Assembly: GCF_947492715.1 (NCBI RefSeq)
Contig: NZ_CANLNS010000001.1
Span: 992,001-1,056,000, forward strand
From: an uncultured Psychroserpens sp.
GTDB taxonomy: Bacteria; Bacteroidota; Bacteroidia; Flavobacteriales; Flavobacteriaceae
Length of the DNA stretch: 64,000 bases
Reading direction: 5' to 3'
The number at the start of each line of letters is the position of its first letter. Position 1 is the first letter of the stretch. The notes beneath the pieces were generated by a model. That model did no database searches and was not told the origin of the DNA. It was given only the letters and a program-made list of their open reading frames with translations. A program made the position numbers and the translations under genes. This document shows positions 42,809-51,939 of the stretch, in pieces.

Positions 42809-43069
42809 TTATTTATGAATTCGATTAAGTTGTTTAACAACAATAAAAAGTGAGATGGCAACACCTGCAAGTGTACAAAATATAATGAACATTTTTTCGC
42901 CATCATTGTATGTTGCATCAAGCCATTTACCCAGCATGACAAAGCCATAAATAATAGCTCCCATTTCTAGACCTATGCCTGTTAGCATTAAAGCTTGTTT
43001 AAGCGGTTTGTCCTTTTTCTGTTGGTCTTGTTGGTGGTTTGATTGTGGTTTGTTGTCCGGTTGCTCCAT
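42809..43069 (-). CDS. AtpZ/AtpI-family ATP synthase accessory protein
   Basis: 86 aa. A Gln/Lys/Asp-rich N-terminus (about 1-25) precedes two membrane helices with GIGLEMGAIIYGFVMLGKWL and GEKMFIIFCTLAGVAISL, matching the AtpZ/AtpI family, whose members aid c-ring assembly or ion supply. The first 71 nt overlap the 3' end of the bactofilin gene in another frame. A start further in (Met28) would cut into the first helix, so the overlapping start is preferred. Confidence 0.85.
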   Translation of the reverse strand: MEQPDNKPQSNHQQDQQKKDKPLKQALMLTGIGLEMGAIIYGFVMLGKWLDATYNDGEKMFIIFCTLAGVAISLFIVVKQLNRIHK

Positions 43070-43445
43070 GACTTGTTTCTTTTAGGCTGCCTTTCATAGA
43101 ACATGTGGCGTTAAAAGTGGCTCCTGGTTCTACTGCTAATTTACCAACGATCACTTCACCTTCAACATGCGCTGAAGATTTTAATGATAGTGTATCTGAA
43201 AGCAATAATTTGCCCATAAATTTTCCTTCAATATCGGCATTTGCGCTTTTTAATGTTCCATTAATGATTCCTGTTTTACCAATAACCACCTTTCCTGGTG
43301 TTTTGATATTTCCTTGAATTGAGCCTTCAATTCTGAAATCGCCTTCGCTAATAATATCTCCTGTAATAACAGTGCCTTTAGCAATTGTGTTCTGTTGTGA
43401 AATTGTTTCTGAAGCCATACGTCCTGTTTTTTTGTCTGAAAACAT
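42999..43445 (-). CDS. Bactofilin (polymer-forming cytoskeletal protein)
   Basis: 148 aa. The central DUF583 core (about 18-120) is a right-handed beta-helix of repeats such as GTVITGDIISEGDFRIEGSI and GKVVIGKTGIINGTLKSANA. The ends are short and disordered (SQQNTIAKG; ETSHGATGQQ). Bactofilins form nucleotide-free filaments that scaffold envelope or cell-shape proteins at the inner membrane. It lies directly after sprE and overlaps atpZ by 71 nt. Confidence 0.92.
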   Translation of the reverse strand: MFSDKKTGRMASETISQQNTIAKGTVITGDIISEGDFRIEGSIQGNIKTPGKVVIGKTGIINGTLKSANADIEGKFMGKLLLSDTLSLKSSAHVEGEVIVGKLAVEPGATFNATCSMKGSLKETSHGATGQQTTIKPPTRPTEKGQTA

Positions 43446-43455
43446 AGGTCTAAGT

Positions 43456-46026
43456 TTATTGAGATTCTAGGTATTCGTTTAAGTTTTTATGTCGTTGTAC
43501 AATTTCGTAGTTAGGCGAAGAAATTGAATAGAAATTTCGGTCAATTTTGTTTTTGCTCTCTTCTAGGATCTCGGCAAAACCTGCTGCTCCTTGAATACTG
43601 GTTAATCCATGAACTACCACAAAGACTGTATTGGCGTCATAGATGTCTATAGACGTAGATAGTTCGAAATAGTTAACTTTAGAGATCGCATCGTTTAGTT
43701 GTTCTACAAAGTCTTTTATTTGGTCTTTCTCATCGTTATTGAAAGGGTATAATACATTAAAATGTTTTGTGGCATCATTACTCACAAATTCCTTTTTCGC
43801 TAAAATAGGAATCACAGATTTCATAATCTCCTGAGCCTGCTTTCCTTCATCGGAGTTTGGATAGGTTAGGGCAATAAAGTTTACGCCGTTCTTATAGGCT
43901 TCGAAACCATGTAATCTTCCATTAGCGGATGCCTTTAAAATTTCAAATTTTGGCACCATAGGATCCCCTTCAAACTCTGTAATATATTTTTCGGATTGCG
44001 AAATAACTTCTGCATATTCCTGATCACCAAACTTCTTAAATAAGCCTTCATATAGACTCTCTGGGCTATTTTCATCTTTGGCAAATTCTGAACGCGGGTT
44101 TAATAGTATTTTTGCATATCGCGAATCTGGGTAATTACTAACGATATCTGATTTCATAGCATTAGCTTTACTGCTTAGGCCCAATTCAGTATATATCTTT
44201 TGTAAATTGTATTTAGAAGGTAATATAAGTCGATCTTCTGGGTTATTTTGTAAAAGTGTTTCGAGCTTATTCATAGCTAACTCATACTCTTTGAATTTCT
44301 CTTTGTAAATCACACCTAATTGATAGTAGGCATAATTTCGGTCTTTGGCTAAGCTATCAATAACCTTTTGATCTGTAGGAATCTTAGAAATATAAAATTC
44401 TGGGTCAAATTTTTCATTTTCAGAAGCGCTTGCTACAATATCATTAGTGCCTGCAGCAGCTCCTCCAGGTCGAGATTTAGAATCTGAAAGTCTCCAGTTG
44501 TCTTTTAGCGCTCTATCTCCCCAAATTTTTACAAACTCATTTTTTCCAAAAGCAACTGTTGTTGAATTGTAAAAATAAAACTCTTGCTTTTGTCCTTTAC
44601 TGGCCGTTGGGTCTACTCTTACAGATTTTCCTGATTTATTGACACTATTATTATTTGTTGCCAATCCTGAATTTGCCGATTTAAGACGTTCGGCTATTTC
44701 AGCCTTTTCTTTTTCAGCTTCAGCAATGGCTTTTTGTTTGTTCGTATAATCTGTAAAATAGGCCAATCGCTCATCATCAGACATATTAACTAATCTTAGA
44801 ATGCTATCATTAGCCTGTGCAATATCCTCATAGTAGATAACATCTTCTAAGTTCTCTCGCTTTCGCTTAATTATGCGATAAGGTCTTGAATTAAGTTTCA
44901 TATTGGTCATAGTACTGTCGTAATAAGCACCTGCCCTTTTGTATTTAGCTTCATCGAAGCTCATATCACCCAACGTTGCATAATCTCTAGACATCAATTC
45001 TTTATCTCCAAGATTTGTACGCAATGATTTATTGTAATAAGCGACTGCCAATGAATCACTTTTATTAGCTCTGTGAAACTCTGCAATTCGGTAATAAATT
45101 TTATCTAAAAACGGACGATTCTCTCGGTCTTCTTCGAGGTCTGTTAAATAGTCTAAAAACTCAGTTTGGTTGCCAGTTTCCATATCAAAATTATACGATT
45201 TGGCTAAATGCGCATTAATATAATATGGTCTAGGAATTTTACGATGCATGTCTATCACTTTATCAAAAGCGATATTGGCACTGTCTTTTTCACCAAACTC
45301 GTTATACAATTGCCCGATGATATAATTGAATCGTGCTTTTTCCTTATTCTTTTTGGTAAATTCTGCTGCTGTAGCTAATTCAACTAAAGCACTATCTTTA
45401 GATTTTATATTAATATAGGCTTGAGCTAGCATTGAAGTGGCATCGGCTAAATCTTGATCTTCAAGTTCTTCTTGATCTAAAAGGCGTTTTAGGTTTTTTA
45501 TAGCCAACTGATTATTTTCTAATCTAATATTAGCCTTTTCCCTCCAAACTTTTGCGGTGTTAATTTTATCACTAGCTGGGTATTTGTATAAAATATAGTT
45601 GAACGCTTCCAATGCAGGAACAAATCGCTGGTCAAAATAACGTGCCTGACCCAGTAAAAGATAAGCTTCGTCAATTTGAGGGTTATACTCTTTCCCTTTT
45701 ATATTCATTCCATGCTTTTGTACCGCCTTAATAGCCTTTTCTTCCGCACGCTCGAAATCTTGATTTTTAGATTGACCTGGCAATACGATTTCTTCTGAAA
45801 GTTGCATGCGTTCTATTGGTAAGAGTTCCCAATAGTTATCAGTTGCCGCATTATCAACAGTTTCTCTTCCTTTTTCTAACGCAATATTTCCGTTATAAAG
45901 AATGTTATATTTCGTGCCTAAAGCATGAAAATTTCTATTGATAAACGTGTCTTTTTTACGCGAACAACTTGTAACAATAAGCGTCACGCAAAACAGTGAT
46001 ATAAAGAATTTTAAAGATGTATTCAA
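43456..46026 (-). CDS. sprE: Gliding motility/T9SS lipoprotein SprE (PorW), TPR protein
   Basis: 856 aa. Lipoprotein signal with lipobox VTSC (Cys21), then a mature N-terminus SRKKDTFINRNFHALGTKYN and ILYNGNIALEKGRETVDNAA characteristic of SprE/PorW. TPR units cover about residues 100-420 and 560-730 (e.g. DEAYLLLGQARYFDQRFVPA, YQLGVIYKEKFKEYELAMNK), separated by a low-complexity stretch (KAIAEAEKEKAEIAERLKSA). SprE in F. johnsoniae and PorW in Porphyromonas are outer-membrane lipoproteins required for T9SS secretion, connecting the GldL/GldM motor to the translocon. It is the start of the sprE-bactofilin-atpZ-DUF6168 run. Confidence 0.9.
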   Translation of the reverse strand: MNTSLKFFISLFCVTLIVTSCSRKKDTFINRNFHALGTKYNILYNGNIALEKGRETVDNAATDNYWELLPIERMQLSEEIVLPGQSKNQDFERAEEKAIKAVQKHGMNIKGKEYNPQIDEAYLLLGQARYFDQRFVPALEAFNYILYKYPASDKINTAKVWREKANIRLENNQLAIKNLKRLLDQEELEDQDLADATSMLAQAYINIKSKDSALVELATAAEFTKKNKEKARFNYIIGQLYNEFGEKDSANIAFDKVIDMHRKIPRPYYINAHLAKSYNFDMETGNQTEFLDYLTDLEEDRENRPFLDKIYYRIAEFHRANKSDSLAVAYYNKSLRTNLGDKELMSRDYATLGDMSFDEAKYKRAGAYYDSTMTNMKLNSRPYRIIKRKRENLEDVIYYEDIAQANDSILRLVNMSDDERLAYFTDYTNKQKAIAEAEKEKAEIAERLKSANSGLATNNNSVNKSGKSVRVDPTASKGQKQEFYFYNSTTVAFGKNEFVKIWGDRALKDNWRLSDSKSRPGGAAAGTNDIVASASENEKFDPEFYISKIPTDQKVIDSLAKDRNYAYYQLGVIYKEKFKEYELAMNKLETLLQNNPEDRLILPSKYNLQKIYTELGLSSKANAMKSDIVSNYPDSRYAKILLNPRSEFAKDENSPESLYEGLFKKFGDQEYAEVISQSEKYITEFEGDPMVPKFEILKASANGRLHGFEAYKNGVNFIALTYPNSDEGKQAQEIMKSVIPILAKKEFVSNDATKHFNVLYPFNNDEKDQIKDFVEQLNDAISKVNYFELSTSIDIYDANTVFVVVHGLTSIQGAAGFAEILEESKNKIDRNFYSISSPNYEIVQRHKNLNEYLESQ

Positions 46027-46151
46027 GTGGTTTAGTTTTTTGTAAATACTATAACTAAAATCGCTTGCATATATTATGCAATGCTGTAAAAATAAGCATC
46101 TTTTTGAATTATCACCGAAAAATGGCCTGTTTTTAGATGTATTGTAAACTC

Positions 46152-46859
46152 TTAAACGACCTCTGAACCTGAAAAATGCGCCTCTAATTCTTTAAGAGTC
46201 GCCTCATTAGTTTCTAAGTCTTTTACAACCTCTCCTTTTTCCAAAACGACTATACGTTCGCAGACATCTGTAACGTGTAATAAATCATGGCTTGATACCA
46301 AAACTGTTACACCTTGTTTTTCTGCGAGGTTCTTAATAATTCCTTTCAAACGTATTTGTGTTGTAGGGTCTAAGTTTGCAAAAGGCTCATCTAGGATGAT
46401 TACGTCAGGATTTCCTATAAGAGCGGCAACAATTCCTGCTTTTTTCTGGTTTCCTTTACTAAGATCTCTAAGATATTTTTTTTGCCCTAATATTTCGTCG
46501 TGAAAAAAGTCTTCAAACTGTGACACCAAACTGTCCACATCTGCCCTATTCTGCCCTCTCAATTCACCTATAAAGTAAAAATATTCTTCTGGAGTTAAAT
46601 AACCAATAAGGAAACTTTCATCGATAAATGCTGATGTAAAGGGTTTCCAATCTTCACTTTTATCAACAACTACACTATTATTTGTAATGTTTCCTGTGGT
46701 TGGTTTTATGAGGTCTAATAGCAAGCTAAAGTAAGTTGTTTTACCTGCACCATTATTTCCTACAAGTCCGAAACTTTGTCCTTTTGGAATTCCTAGTTCA
46801 TCTATTTTTAAAACTTGCTTTCCATTATATGCTTTTGAAAGGTCTTTTGTATAAATCAT
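46152..46859 (-). CDS. ABC transporter ATP-binding protein
   Basis: 235 aa. Walker A GNNGAGKTT (about 36-44), signature LSKGNQKKAGI and Walker B VIILDEPFANLDP. It pairs with the membrane protein encoded 15 nt upstream (46875-48356), forming an exporter or drug/lipid transporter of unknown substrate at the inner membrane. The two genes are almost certainly an operon with a DUF2059 gene. Confidence 0.92.
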   Translation of the reverse strand: MIYTKDLSKAYNGKQVLKIDELGIPKGQSFGLVGNNGAGKTTYFSLLLDLIKPTTGNITNNSVVVDKSEDWKPFTSAFIDESFLIGYLTPEEYFYFIGELRGQNRADVDSLVSQFEDFFHDEILGQKKYLRDLSKGNQKKAGIVAALIGNPDVIILDEPFANLDPTTQIRLKGIIKNLAEKQGVTVLVSSHDLLHVTDVCERIVVLEKGEVVKDLETNEATLKELEAHFSGSEVV

Positions 46860-46874
46860 AATATTTTTGTCTTT

Positions 46875-48356
46875 TTAACTATCTTGACTAAACGCGTCAA
46901 TCATTTTATATTTTGAATTGAGATATTTTTGAGTGATGAATTTCATTATTTTTTTATGAAATACAATTCCTAAAATACCCAATATTAGGAGAACTGCAAT
47001 TGCGGCTTCAAACCCAGCCAACCAATTGGTAATACCAAACAAGCCCATTGGAAGCACCATTAAAGGAATACCTATTAACCACTGCACAGCTCCTGTCCCT
47101 TGGTAATTAAATGCAGCTCTTTTATCTAAGTCTATTTTTTTTCTGTTGAAAGAGCCTCCTAATAAAATCACATGAGAATTCACACCAATGTTATAGACCG
47201 CTGCGGCAAAATGCGCAATTAGAATTTTCCAACCAAAATATACATATGGAATACCTAGTACAAATAAAATCACCACACTCATAATCATAAGAATAAATTT
47301 AGAGCGAAGGTATTGCTCGTATTTAATGTTTTGACTCATAAGCATTTTATAGTATCCACTATCCCAAGCTGGAATAAATTGACCGAAATTAATAAGAAAA
47401 AATCCAGTAGAAAACACACCAATAAATGCATACATAAATACCATGTTTCTATATATAGGCTGTGGATAAAAGAACAATCCATATAGTAATCCAATCGCTA
47501 AAAGCATAACCATAGATTTAGTTCGTTTATTTCTCCATATCAACTTTAAATCTAATTGCATAAAAGGTGCAATATCCCCAAAACGCCTAGTCCAATCCAT
47601 ATTAGAAGCGTTGACAACAGTAGTCTTTGTTTTTAATGAACTATCAAGGAAAAGTTTAGACCTCAACTGTTTAAAATTAATCACATATAAAGCCACCAGT
47701 ATAGCTATTGGTACCAGAACGAATACTGGATTATCGTAAATAGCTGTATAGCCTTGCGCTACGATATCTGCAAATGATATAACATTAAAATGATTTAAAG
47801 CAAATAATCCTCCTACGAGTACAATTACAGGTAGAAAAGACAGTTCTCTTTCTGAAGAAAAACTCTCTAAAATAAAATTCAAAAAATTAATGATAAGGGT
47901 CACTGCAATCGCTGTTAATAACCATGCAAGTACTGAAGCTGTAGGATATCCTTTAGTTAACAGTGTGATGCTAAATGGTATAAACGCAAACAGCGGTAAA
48001 AAATTAAAAAATGAAAATGCCGATTTCCGCAAAACATAATTAACCACTTTGCTGCGTTTTACAGGTAATGTAAGTAAAGGTTTTACCGACATCACAGGTA
48101 ATTTCTGAAAAAAGAAACGCATGGCAATATCTGCAATAATATAGTAAAACATGAACGCGTTTAACGTTGACAGAGGGTCTTGATCTGGATTTATTTTTCC
48201 TAAAAGTTTATGTAAAAAGATACCTAGGAATAGAAAAATTCCAACAAAGTACAGCGCAAAAAAGATCATCAAGATATTAATCGCAATACTTTTACCAAAA
48301 CTTGCCGAACGAAAAAACTGCTTCCATTCTAAGTTTAAAAAATGCTTAAGTTTCAT
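46875..48356 (-). CDS. ABC transporter permease, DUF5687 family
   Basis: 493 aa with about 11 hydrophobic helices. The N-terminal MKLKHFLNLEWKQFFRSASF and the internal PVLTLPVKRSKVVNYVLRKSA-like region (VKPLLTLPVKRSKVVNY) are typical of DUF5687 proteins of Bacteroidota, which are encoded with an ABC ATPase. It forms the membrane part of the transporter with the next gene (46152). The substrate is unknown. Confidence 0.88.
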   Translation of the reverse strand: MKLKHFLNLEWKQFFRSASFGKSIAINILMIFFALYFVGIFLFLGIFLHKLLGKINPDQDPLSTLNAFMFYYIIADIAMRFFFQKLPVMSVKPLLTLPVKRSKVVNYVLRKSAFSFFNFLPLFAFIPFSITLLTKGYPTASVLAWLLTAIAVTLIINFLNFILESFSSERELSFLPVIVLVGGLFALNHFNVISFADIVAQGYTAIYDNPVFVLVPIAILVALYVINFKQLRSKLFLDSSLKTKTTVVNASNMDWTRRFGDIAPFMQLDLKLIWRNKRTKSMVMLLAIGLLYGLFFYPQPIYRNMVFMYAFIGVFSTGFFLINFGQFIPAWDSGYYKMLMSQNIKYEQYLRSKFILMIMSVVILFVLGIPYVYFGWKILIAHFAAAVYNIGVNSHVILLGGSFNRKKIDLDKRAAFNYQGTGAVQWLIGIPLMVLPMGLFGITNWLAGFEAAIAVLLILGILGIVFHKKIMKFITQKYLNSKYKMIDAFSQDS

Positions 48357-48381
48357 ATGTTTTTGGTTAGTTAATCACTAA

Positions 48382-48786
48382 TTAGTTAGTGTATTTTTGA
48401 GCTATTTGAGATAATTCCATTCCCCAAGATTGGCCGATAGACATTCCTGCTTGAGTTAGCTCTGTTTGCTTTGATGCCAATTTTTTTCCTAAATCCGAAT
48501 TATAAAAAGCTACCAAACCTTGAATCTCCTCTTTTGAGAATTCTTTCATATATACATCTGCTAATTTACTATATAAACCATCTAAGGTGCCATTGGCTTC
48601 TTTAGTATAGGCCTCTTTTTTGTCGGTAGGTACCATTGCTCCAATTTGCGAAATAGCGTTATTAAACATATCTGTAGTTCCCGTAAGTTTTATAAACTCA
48701 ATGGTTTGCGTTTTAAACTCTGAATGATCTTGAGCCTGGATTGAAAACGTGCAAACAAATGCAATAAGGTAAATTAATTTTTTCAT
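48382..48786 (-). CDS. DUF2059-domain secreted protein
   Basis: The ATG at 48786 (134 aa) begins a signal peptide (MKKLIYLIAFVCTFSIQAQ), while the longer frame upstream lacks one. The mature part is all helical with FSKEEIQGLVAFYNSDLGKK, the DUF2059 core, found in periplasmic proteins of unknown function. It lies 25 nt upstream of the ABC permease gene and probably shares its transcript. Confidence 0.85.
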   Translation of the reverse strand: MKKLIYLIAFVCTFSIQAQDHSEFKTQTIEFIKLTGTTDMFNNAISQIGAMVPTDKKEAYTKEANGTLDGLYSKLADVYMKEFSKEEIQGLVAFYNSDLGKKLASKQTELTQAGMSIGQSWGMELSQIAQKYTN

Positions 48787-48898
48787 GGTTTGTGTCAATG
48801 TTTGATTATTATGAAATGTTAGTGTCGCTAAATTTGATTTTGTTACAACTAAAATACGATTCCTAGTTCGATTTGTTATTTTTACAAAAAAAATATTC

Positions 48899-49954
48899 AT
48901 GTCACAATTTCACAATCTCACTATAAAGGAAATAACCAAAGAAACGGAAAAAGCTGTAACTATTAGCTTTGATGTCCCTCCAGAACTTAAAGATACCTTC
49001 CAGTTTAAGGCTGGACAATATATTACCTTAAAAACAACCATTAATGGCAATGAAGTTAGACGCGATTATTCACTTTGTACATCTCCTAAAAGCGGAACAC
49101 TTAAGGTTGCAGTAAAAGAAGTAGAAGATGGCACATTTTCGGCATATGCAAATCACGAACTTAAATCTGGTGCTATTTTAGAAGTCGCTCCACCAAAAGG
49201 TCGTTTTGTCTTTGAACCTAACGATTCTAAAACAAAAAATATTGCCCTTTTTGCTGCTGGAAGTGGGATTACACCAGTATTGAGTATTATTAAATGTGCT
49301 TTAGAAGAAGAAGTGCAGAGCAAGGTGATATTGGTTTATGGTAATAAATCTACAAAAGACACCATGTTCTTAAAAGAACTTTTAGAGTTGCAACATCAAT
49401 ACAGTTCTCGTTTTTCAATTCAGTTTGTATTTAGTCAGGCCGATGAAGATGATGCTATTTTTGGTAGAATTGAAAAAAGCACAGTTAACTATGTCATGAA
49501 AAATAGGTATAAACATGTGGAAGTTGATGCGTATTATCTTTGTGGTCCTGAAGGAATGATACATACAGTTAAGGATGTTTTAACTGATCATGATATCGAC
49601 GAAAACCGCATACACTTTGAGTTATTTAAGGCGGCCAAACCTGCTGAAATTAACAACACATCGGTTCCTGATGGTAGAACAAAAGTCACTGTGCTTCTAG
49701 ATGATGAAACCTTAACTTTTGAAATGTCACAGAAACAATCTGTTCTGGAGGCTGCTTTAGATGAAGATATTGATGCGCCATACTCTTGTCAAGGGGGTAT
49801 CTGTAGCAGTTGTATTGCCAAAATTACAGAAGGCAAAGCAACCATGAGGCAAAATAATATTTTAACAGATGGTGAATTGGCAGATGGACTTATTTTAACC
49901 TGCCAAGCTCACCCAACAACGCCAACACTTTTTGTGGATTATGACGATGTGTAA
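48899..49954 (+). CDS. Ferredoxin-NAD(P)H reductase with 2Fe-2S domain (PaaE-like)
   Basis: 351 aa. A FAD-binding domain (about 1-105, RRDYSLCTSP) and an NAD(P)-binding domain (about 110-235, FAAGSGITPVLSI) are followed by a plant-type 2Fe-2S ferredoxin domain (about 255-351) with CQGGICSSCIAK and a fourth Cys in LTCQAHP. The layout matches PaaE/PaaK, the reductase of phenylacetyl-CoA epoxidase, and related single-protein reductases. No paa genes are nearby, so it may serve another oxygenase or desaturase. Transcribed alone; a terminator lies at 50118, beyond a candidate small RNA. Confidence 0.9.
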   Translation: MSQFHNLTIKEITKETEKAVTISFDVPPELKDTFQFKAGQYITLKTTINGNEVRRDYSLCTSPKSGTLKVAVKEVEDGTFSAYANHELKSGAILEVAPPKGRFVFEPNDSKTKNIALFAAGSGITPVLSIIKCALEEEVQSKVILVYGNKSTKDTMFLKELLELQHQYSSRFSIQFVFSQADEDDAIFGRIEKSTVNYVMKNRYKHVEVDAYYLCGPEGMIHTVKDVLTDHDIDENRIHFELFKAAKPAEINNTSVPDGRTKVTVLLDDETLTFEMSQKQSVLEAALDEDIDAPYSCQGGICSSCIAKITEGKATMRQNNILTDGELADGLILTCQAHPTTPTLFVDYDDV

Positions 49955-50036
49955 AATACACGTCATCTGCTAAAATTGGTTTTAGTCGTAATAATCAGCA
50001 CTTTATCGAAAAAATCGAAGATATTCCTACAAATTC

Positions 50037-50067
50037 TTGACGGCTAATTTTAATCAAAATAACTTAG
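50037..50067 (+). promoter_or_regulatory. Candidate promoter of a small RNA
   Basis: TTG (50037-50039), a 20-nt spacer and TAACTTAG (50060-50067; 7 of 8 to TAnnTTTG), in the gap after the PaaE-like gene. Confidence 0.4.
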
Positions 50068-50073
50068 CCCACG

Positions 50074-50147
50074 ATTAGAATTTAATCATAGGGATTATCT
50101 AAAAATTCTAAATCTTACCTCGTTCTTCTGGAGCGAGGTTTTTTTAT
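50074..50147 (+). ncRNA. Candidate small RNA with two hairpins
   Basis: Starting 7 nt after the -7 box, the 74-nt stretch folds as a first hairpin, TTAGAATTT (50075-50083 region) with AAATTCTAA (50103-50111), and a terminal hairpin that is an intrinsic terminator (50118-50147). The gap is too short and frame-poor for a protein. It could instead be the long 3' end of the upstream mRNA. Confidence 0.4.
50118..50147 (+). terminator. Intrinsic terminator before the convergent GT9 gene
   Basis: ACCTCG / CGAGGT stem followed by TTTTTTTATTTT on the plus strand; the last bases overlap the stop codon of the minus-strand gene. Confidence 0.75.
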
Positions 50148-51163
50148 TTTAAAGTCTCGTAAATTTTAGAAATAATGTCCTCTGGAGAAATAGACCTCAT
50201 CACATCTTCATAACCTTGAGGTAAGACATTCCCATAGATAGATGTAGGTATTTTTGGATATTGTGTTCTATTTACTAGAACTGTAGAATCTTCATTTTGA
50301 TTATAAGGTAAAAAACCAGCAAAAGGATGTGTAACGCCCCAAACTGTAACAACCTTTATACCTAGCATAGCAGCTATGTGCGCATTTCCAGAATCCATAG
50401 CGAGCATAAGGTCTAAATTGGATATGATATCCAATTCTTCGTCCAAGGAAAATTGACCTGCTAAGTTTATTACGTTTTCAAATTTATTCGCTATACCTTC
50501 TAATACTTGAGCTTCACTGTTTCCTGCTCCAAAGAGCAAAATCTTATATGTTTTAGCAAGCTCCTCAACTACGGTTGTCATTAAATCGATAGGATACATC
50601 TTCCCTTTAAAAGCAGCAAATGGGGCAATGCCAATCCATCGTTTTGTATCATTGCCTATAACATCTAGATATTTAGAACTAAGACTTGTCTTTTCTGAAA
50701 ACATCGGTTTAGACATATCTAAAGGAAAGCCTAGTTTTTCAAAAACATCTACGTAGCGTTGTTGTGTGGTTTTAAGTTGTTTAAAATTTTTGCCAGATGT
50801 AAGCGCTCTTTTTTCTTGACGTCCTTTATCTATTTGTACTATCCTTTTTCCTAAGAAAAACAGTTTCAATATTTTGCTACGCAAAACATTGTGTAAATCG
50901 GCAACCACATCAAATTGTAATTGACGAAGTTCACGTGAAAGTTTCCATAACCCATAGATCCCTTTATGCTTACCTCTAATCTGAGCGCCAACAACATCTA
51001 CATTAGGTATATCTCTAAAAAAAGGTCTAAAGAAAGGTTTTGTTAGAACGGTAAGTTTAACATCGGGATATTGAGAAGAAAATGCACGTAATACTGGTAC
51101 ACTCATAGCAACATCGCCCATGGCTGATAGACGGATGACAAGAATGTGTTTAGGTTTTGGCAT
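50144..51163 (-). CDS. Glycosyltransferase family 9 (heptosyltransferase-like)
   Basis: 339 aa GT-B fold. The N-terminus HILVIRLSAMGDVAMSVPVL is the family 9 signature (RxSAxGD), and the donor-binding loop is AMDSGNAHIAAMLGIKVVTV followed by WGVTHPF. Such enzymes add heptose or a related sugar to the lipid A core or surface glycan on the cytoplasmic face of the inner membrane. A DUF4254 gene lies 96 nt upstream, a pairing common in Bacteroidota. Confidence 0.92.
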   Translation of the reverse strand: MPKPKHILVIRLSAMGDVAMSVPVLRAFSSQYPDVKLTVLTKPFFRPFFRDIPNVDVVGAQIRGKHKGIYGLWKLSRELRQLQFDVVADLHNVLRSKILKLFFLGKRIVQIDKGRQEKRALTSGKNFKQLKTTQQRYVDVFEKLGFPLDMSKPMFSEKTSLSSKYLDVIGNDTKRWIGIAPFAAFKGKMYPIDLMTTVVEELAKTYKILLFGAGNSEAQVLEGIANKFENVINLAGQFSLDEELDIISNLDLMLAMDSGNAHIAAMLGIKVVTVWGVTHPFAGFLPYNQNEDSTVLVNRTQYPKIPTSIYGNVLPQGYEDVMRSISPEDIISKIYETLK

Positions 51164-51259
51164 GCTCTAGCTCTCTTATCACACTTAACTCTGTTAAGCA
51201 TCTTGTAGATTATATTGCTAAGAATGATTTAAAATCAAAATTAGGCTGCTATAATTATG

Positions 51260-51868
51260 TTATTTCTGGCTTCTCAAAACAGGATTAAGTTCGTCGTCGT
51301 TATACATTTTCATTTGCTTATAAACTTTCATGTACTTATCTCCTTTATTTATATCATCTAAAAGCGTATCAATGGCTGTTGATAAATCAACACGTTGCTC
51401 TAATAAAATATCTAATTTTTTCTTACATGCATCTCTATGTGAATCTGAGGCATCTGTTCTGGTAGCTTCTTCATTCATATGATAGATTTTAAGTGCTAAA
51501 ATCGACAATCTGTCAACTCCCCAAGCAGGGCTTTCTGTATTAATCGTAGCGTCTTCCTTGGCAACAACATCATCATATTTTTCTAAAAAATAACTATCAA
51601 TGTACTCTACCATATCTGTTCTGTCTTGATTTGAAGCATCAATTTGACGTTTCAATTTTAAAGCAGCAACGGGATCTATCTGTGGGTCGCGAATAATGTC
51701 TTCATAATGCCATTGTACGGTATCTATCCAACATTTTCTATAAAGTAGATGTTCTAATAGGTTAGAGTTTTTATCATACACATTAGTAAATGGTTGATCT
51801 ACAGTATTTATAACATGATATTTCTCAATAACATCCTGAAATATTTTATTTGCGTTTTCTGAAAACAT
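51260..51868 (-). CDS. DUF4254 protein
   Basis: 202 aa, all helical, with the family pattern NLLEHLLYRKCWIDTVQWHY and NTESPAWGVDRLSILALKIY. Function unknown; members usually neighbour family 9 glycosyltransferases, hinting at a role in lipopolysaccharide core synthesis. A TATATTTG element (51888-51895) 19 nt upstream of the ATG is a likely -7 box. Confidence 0.88.
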   Translation of the reverse strand: MFSENANKIFQDVIEKYHVINTVDQPFTNVYDKNSNLLEHLLYRKCWIDTVQWHYEDIIRDPQIDPVAALKLKRQIDASNQDRTDMVEYIDSYFLEKYDDVVAKEDATINTESPAWGVDRLSILALKIYHMNEEATRTDASDSHRDACKKKLDILLEQRVDLSTAIDTLLDDINKGDKYMKVYKQMKMYNDDELNPVLRSQK

Positions 51869-51887
51869 AATCTCTTATTTTAAAGTG

Positions 51888-51895
51888 CAAATATA
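51888..51895 (-). promoter_or_regulatory. -7 element of the DUF4254-GT9 pair
   Basis: TATATTTG on the minus strand is an exact TAnnTTTG match. No good -33 box is seen. Confidence 0.45.
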
Positions 51896-51939
51896 TAGGT
51901 ATTTATTAACTTTATCATTCTTAAATTTAACTTCAAAAC

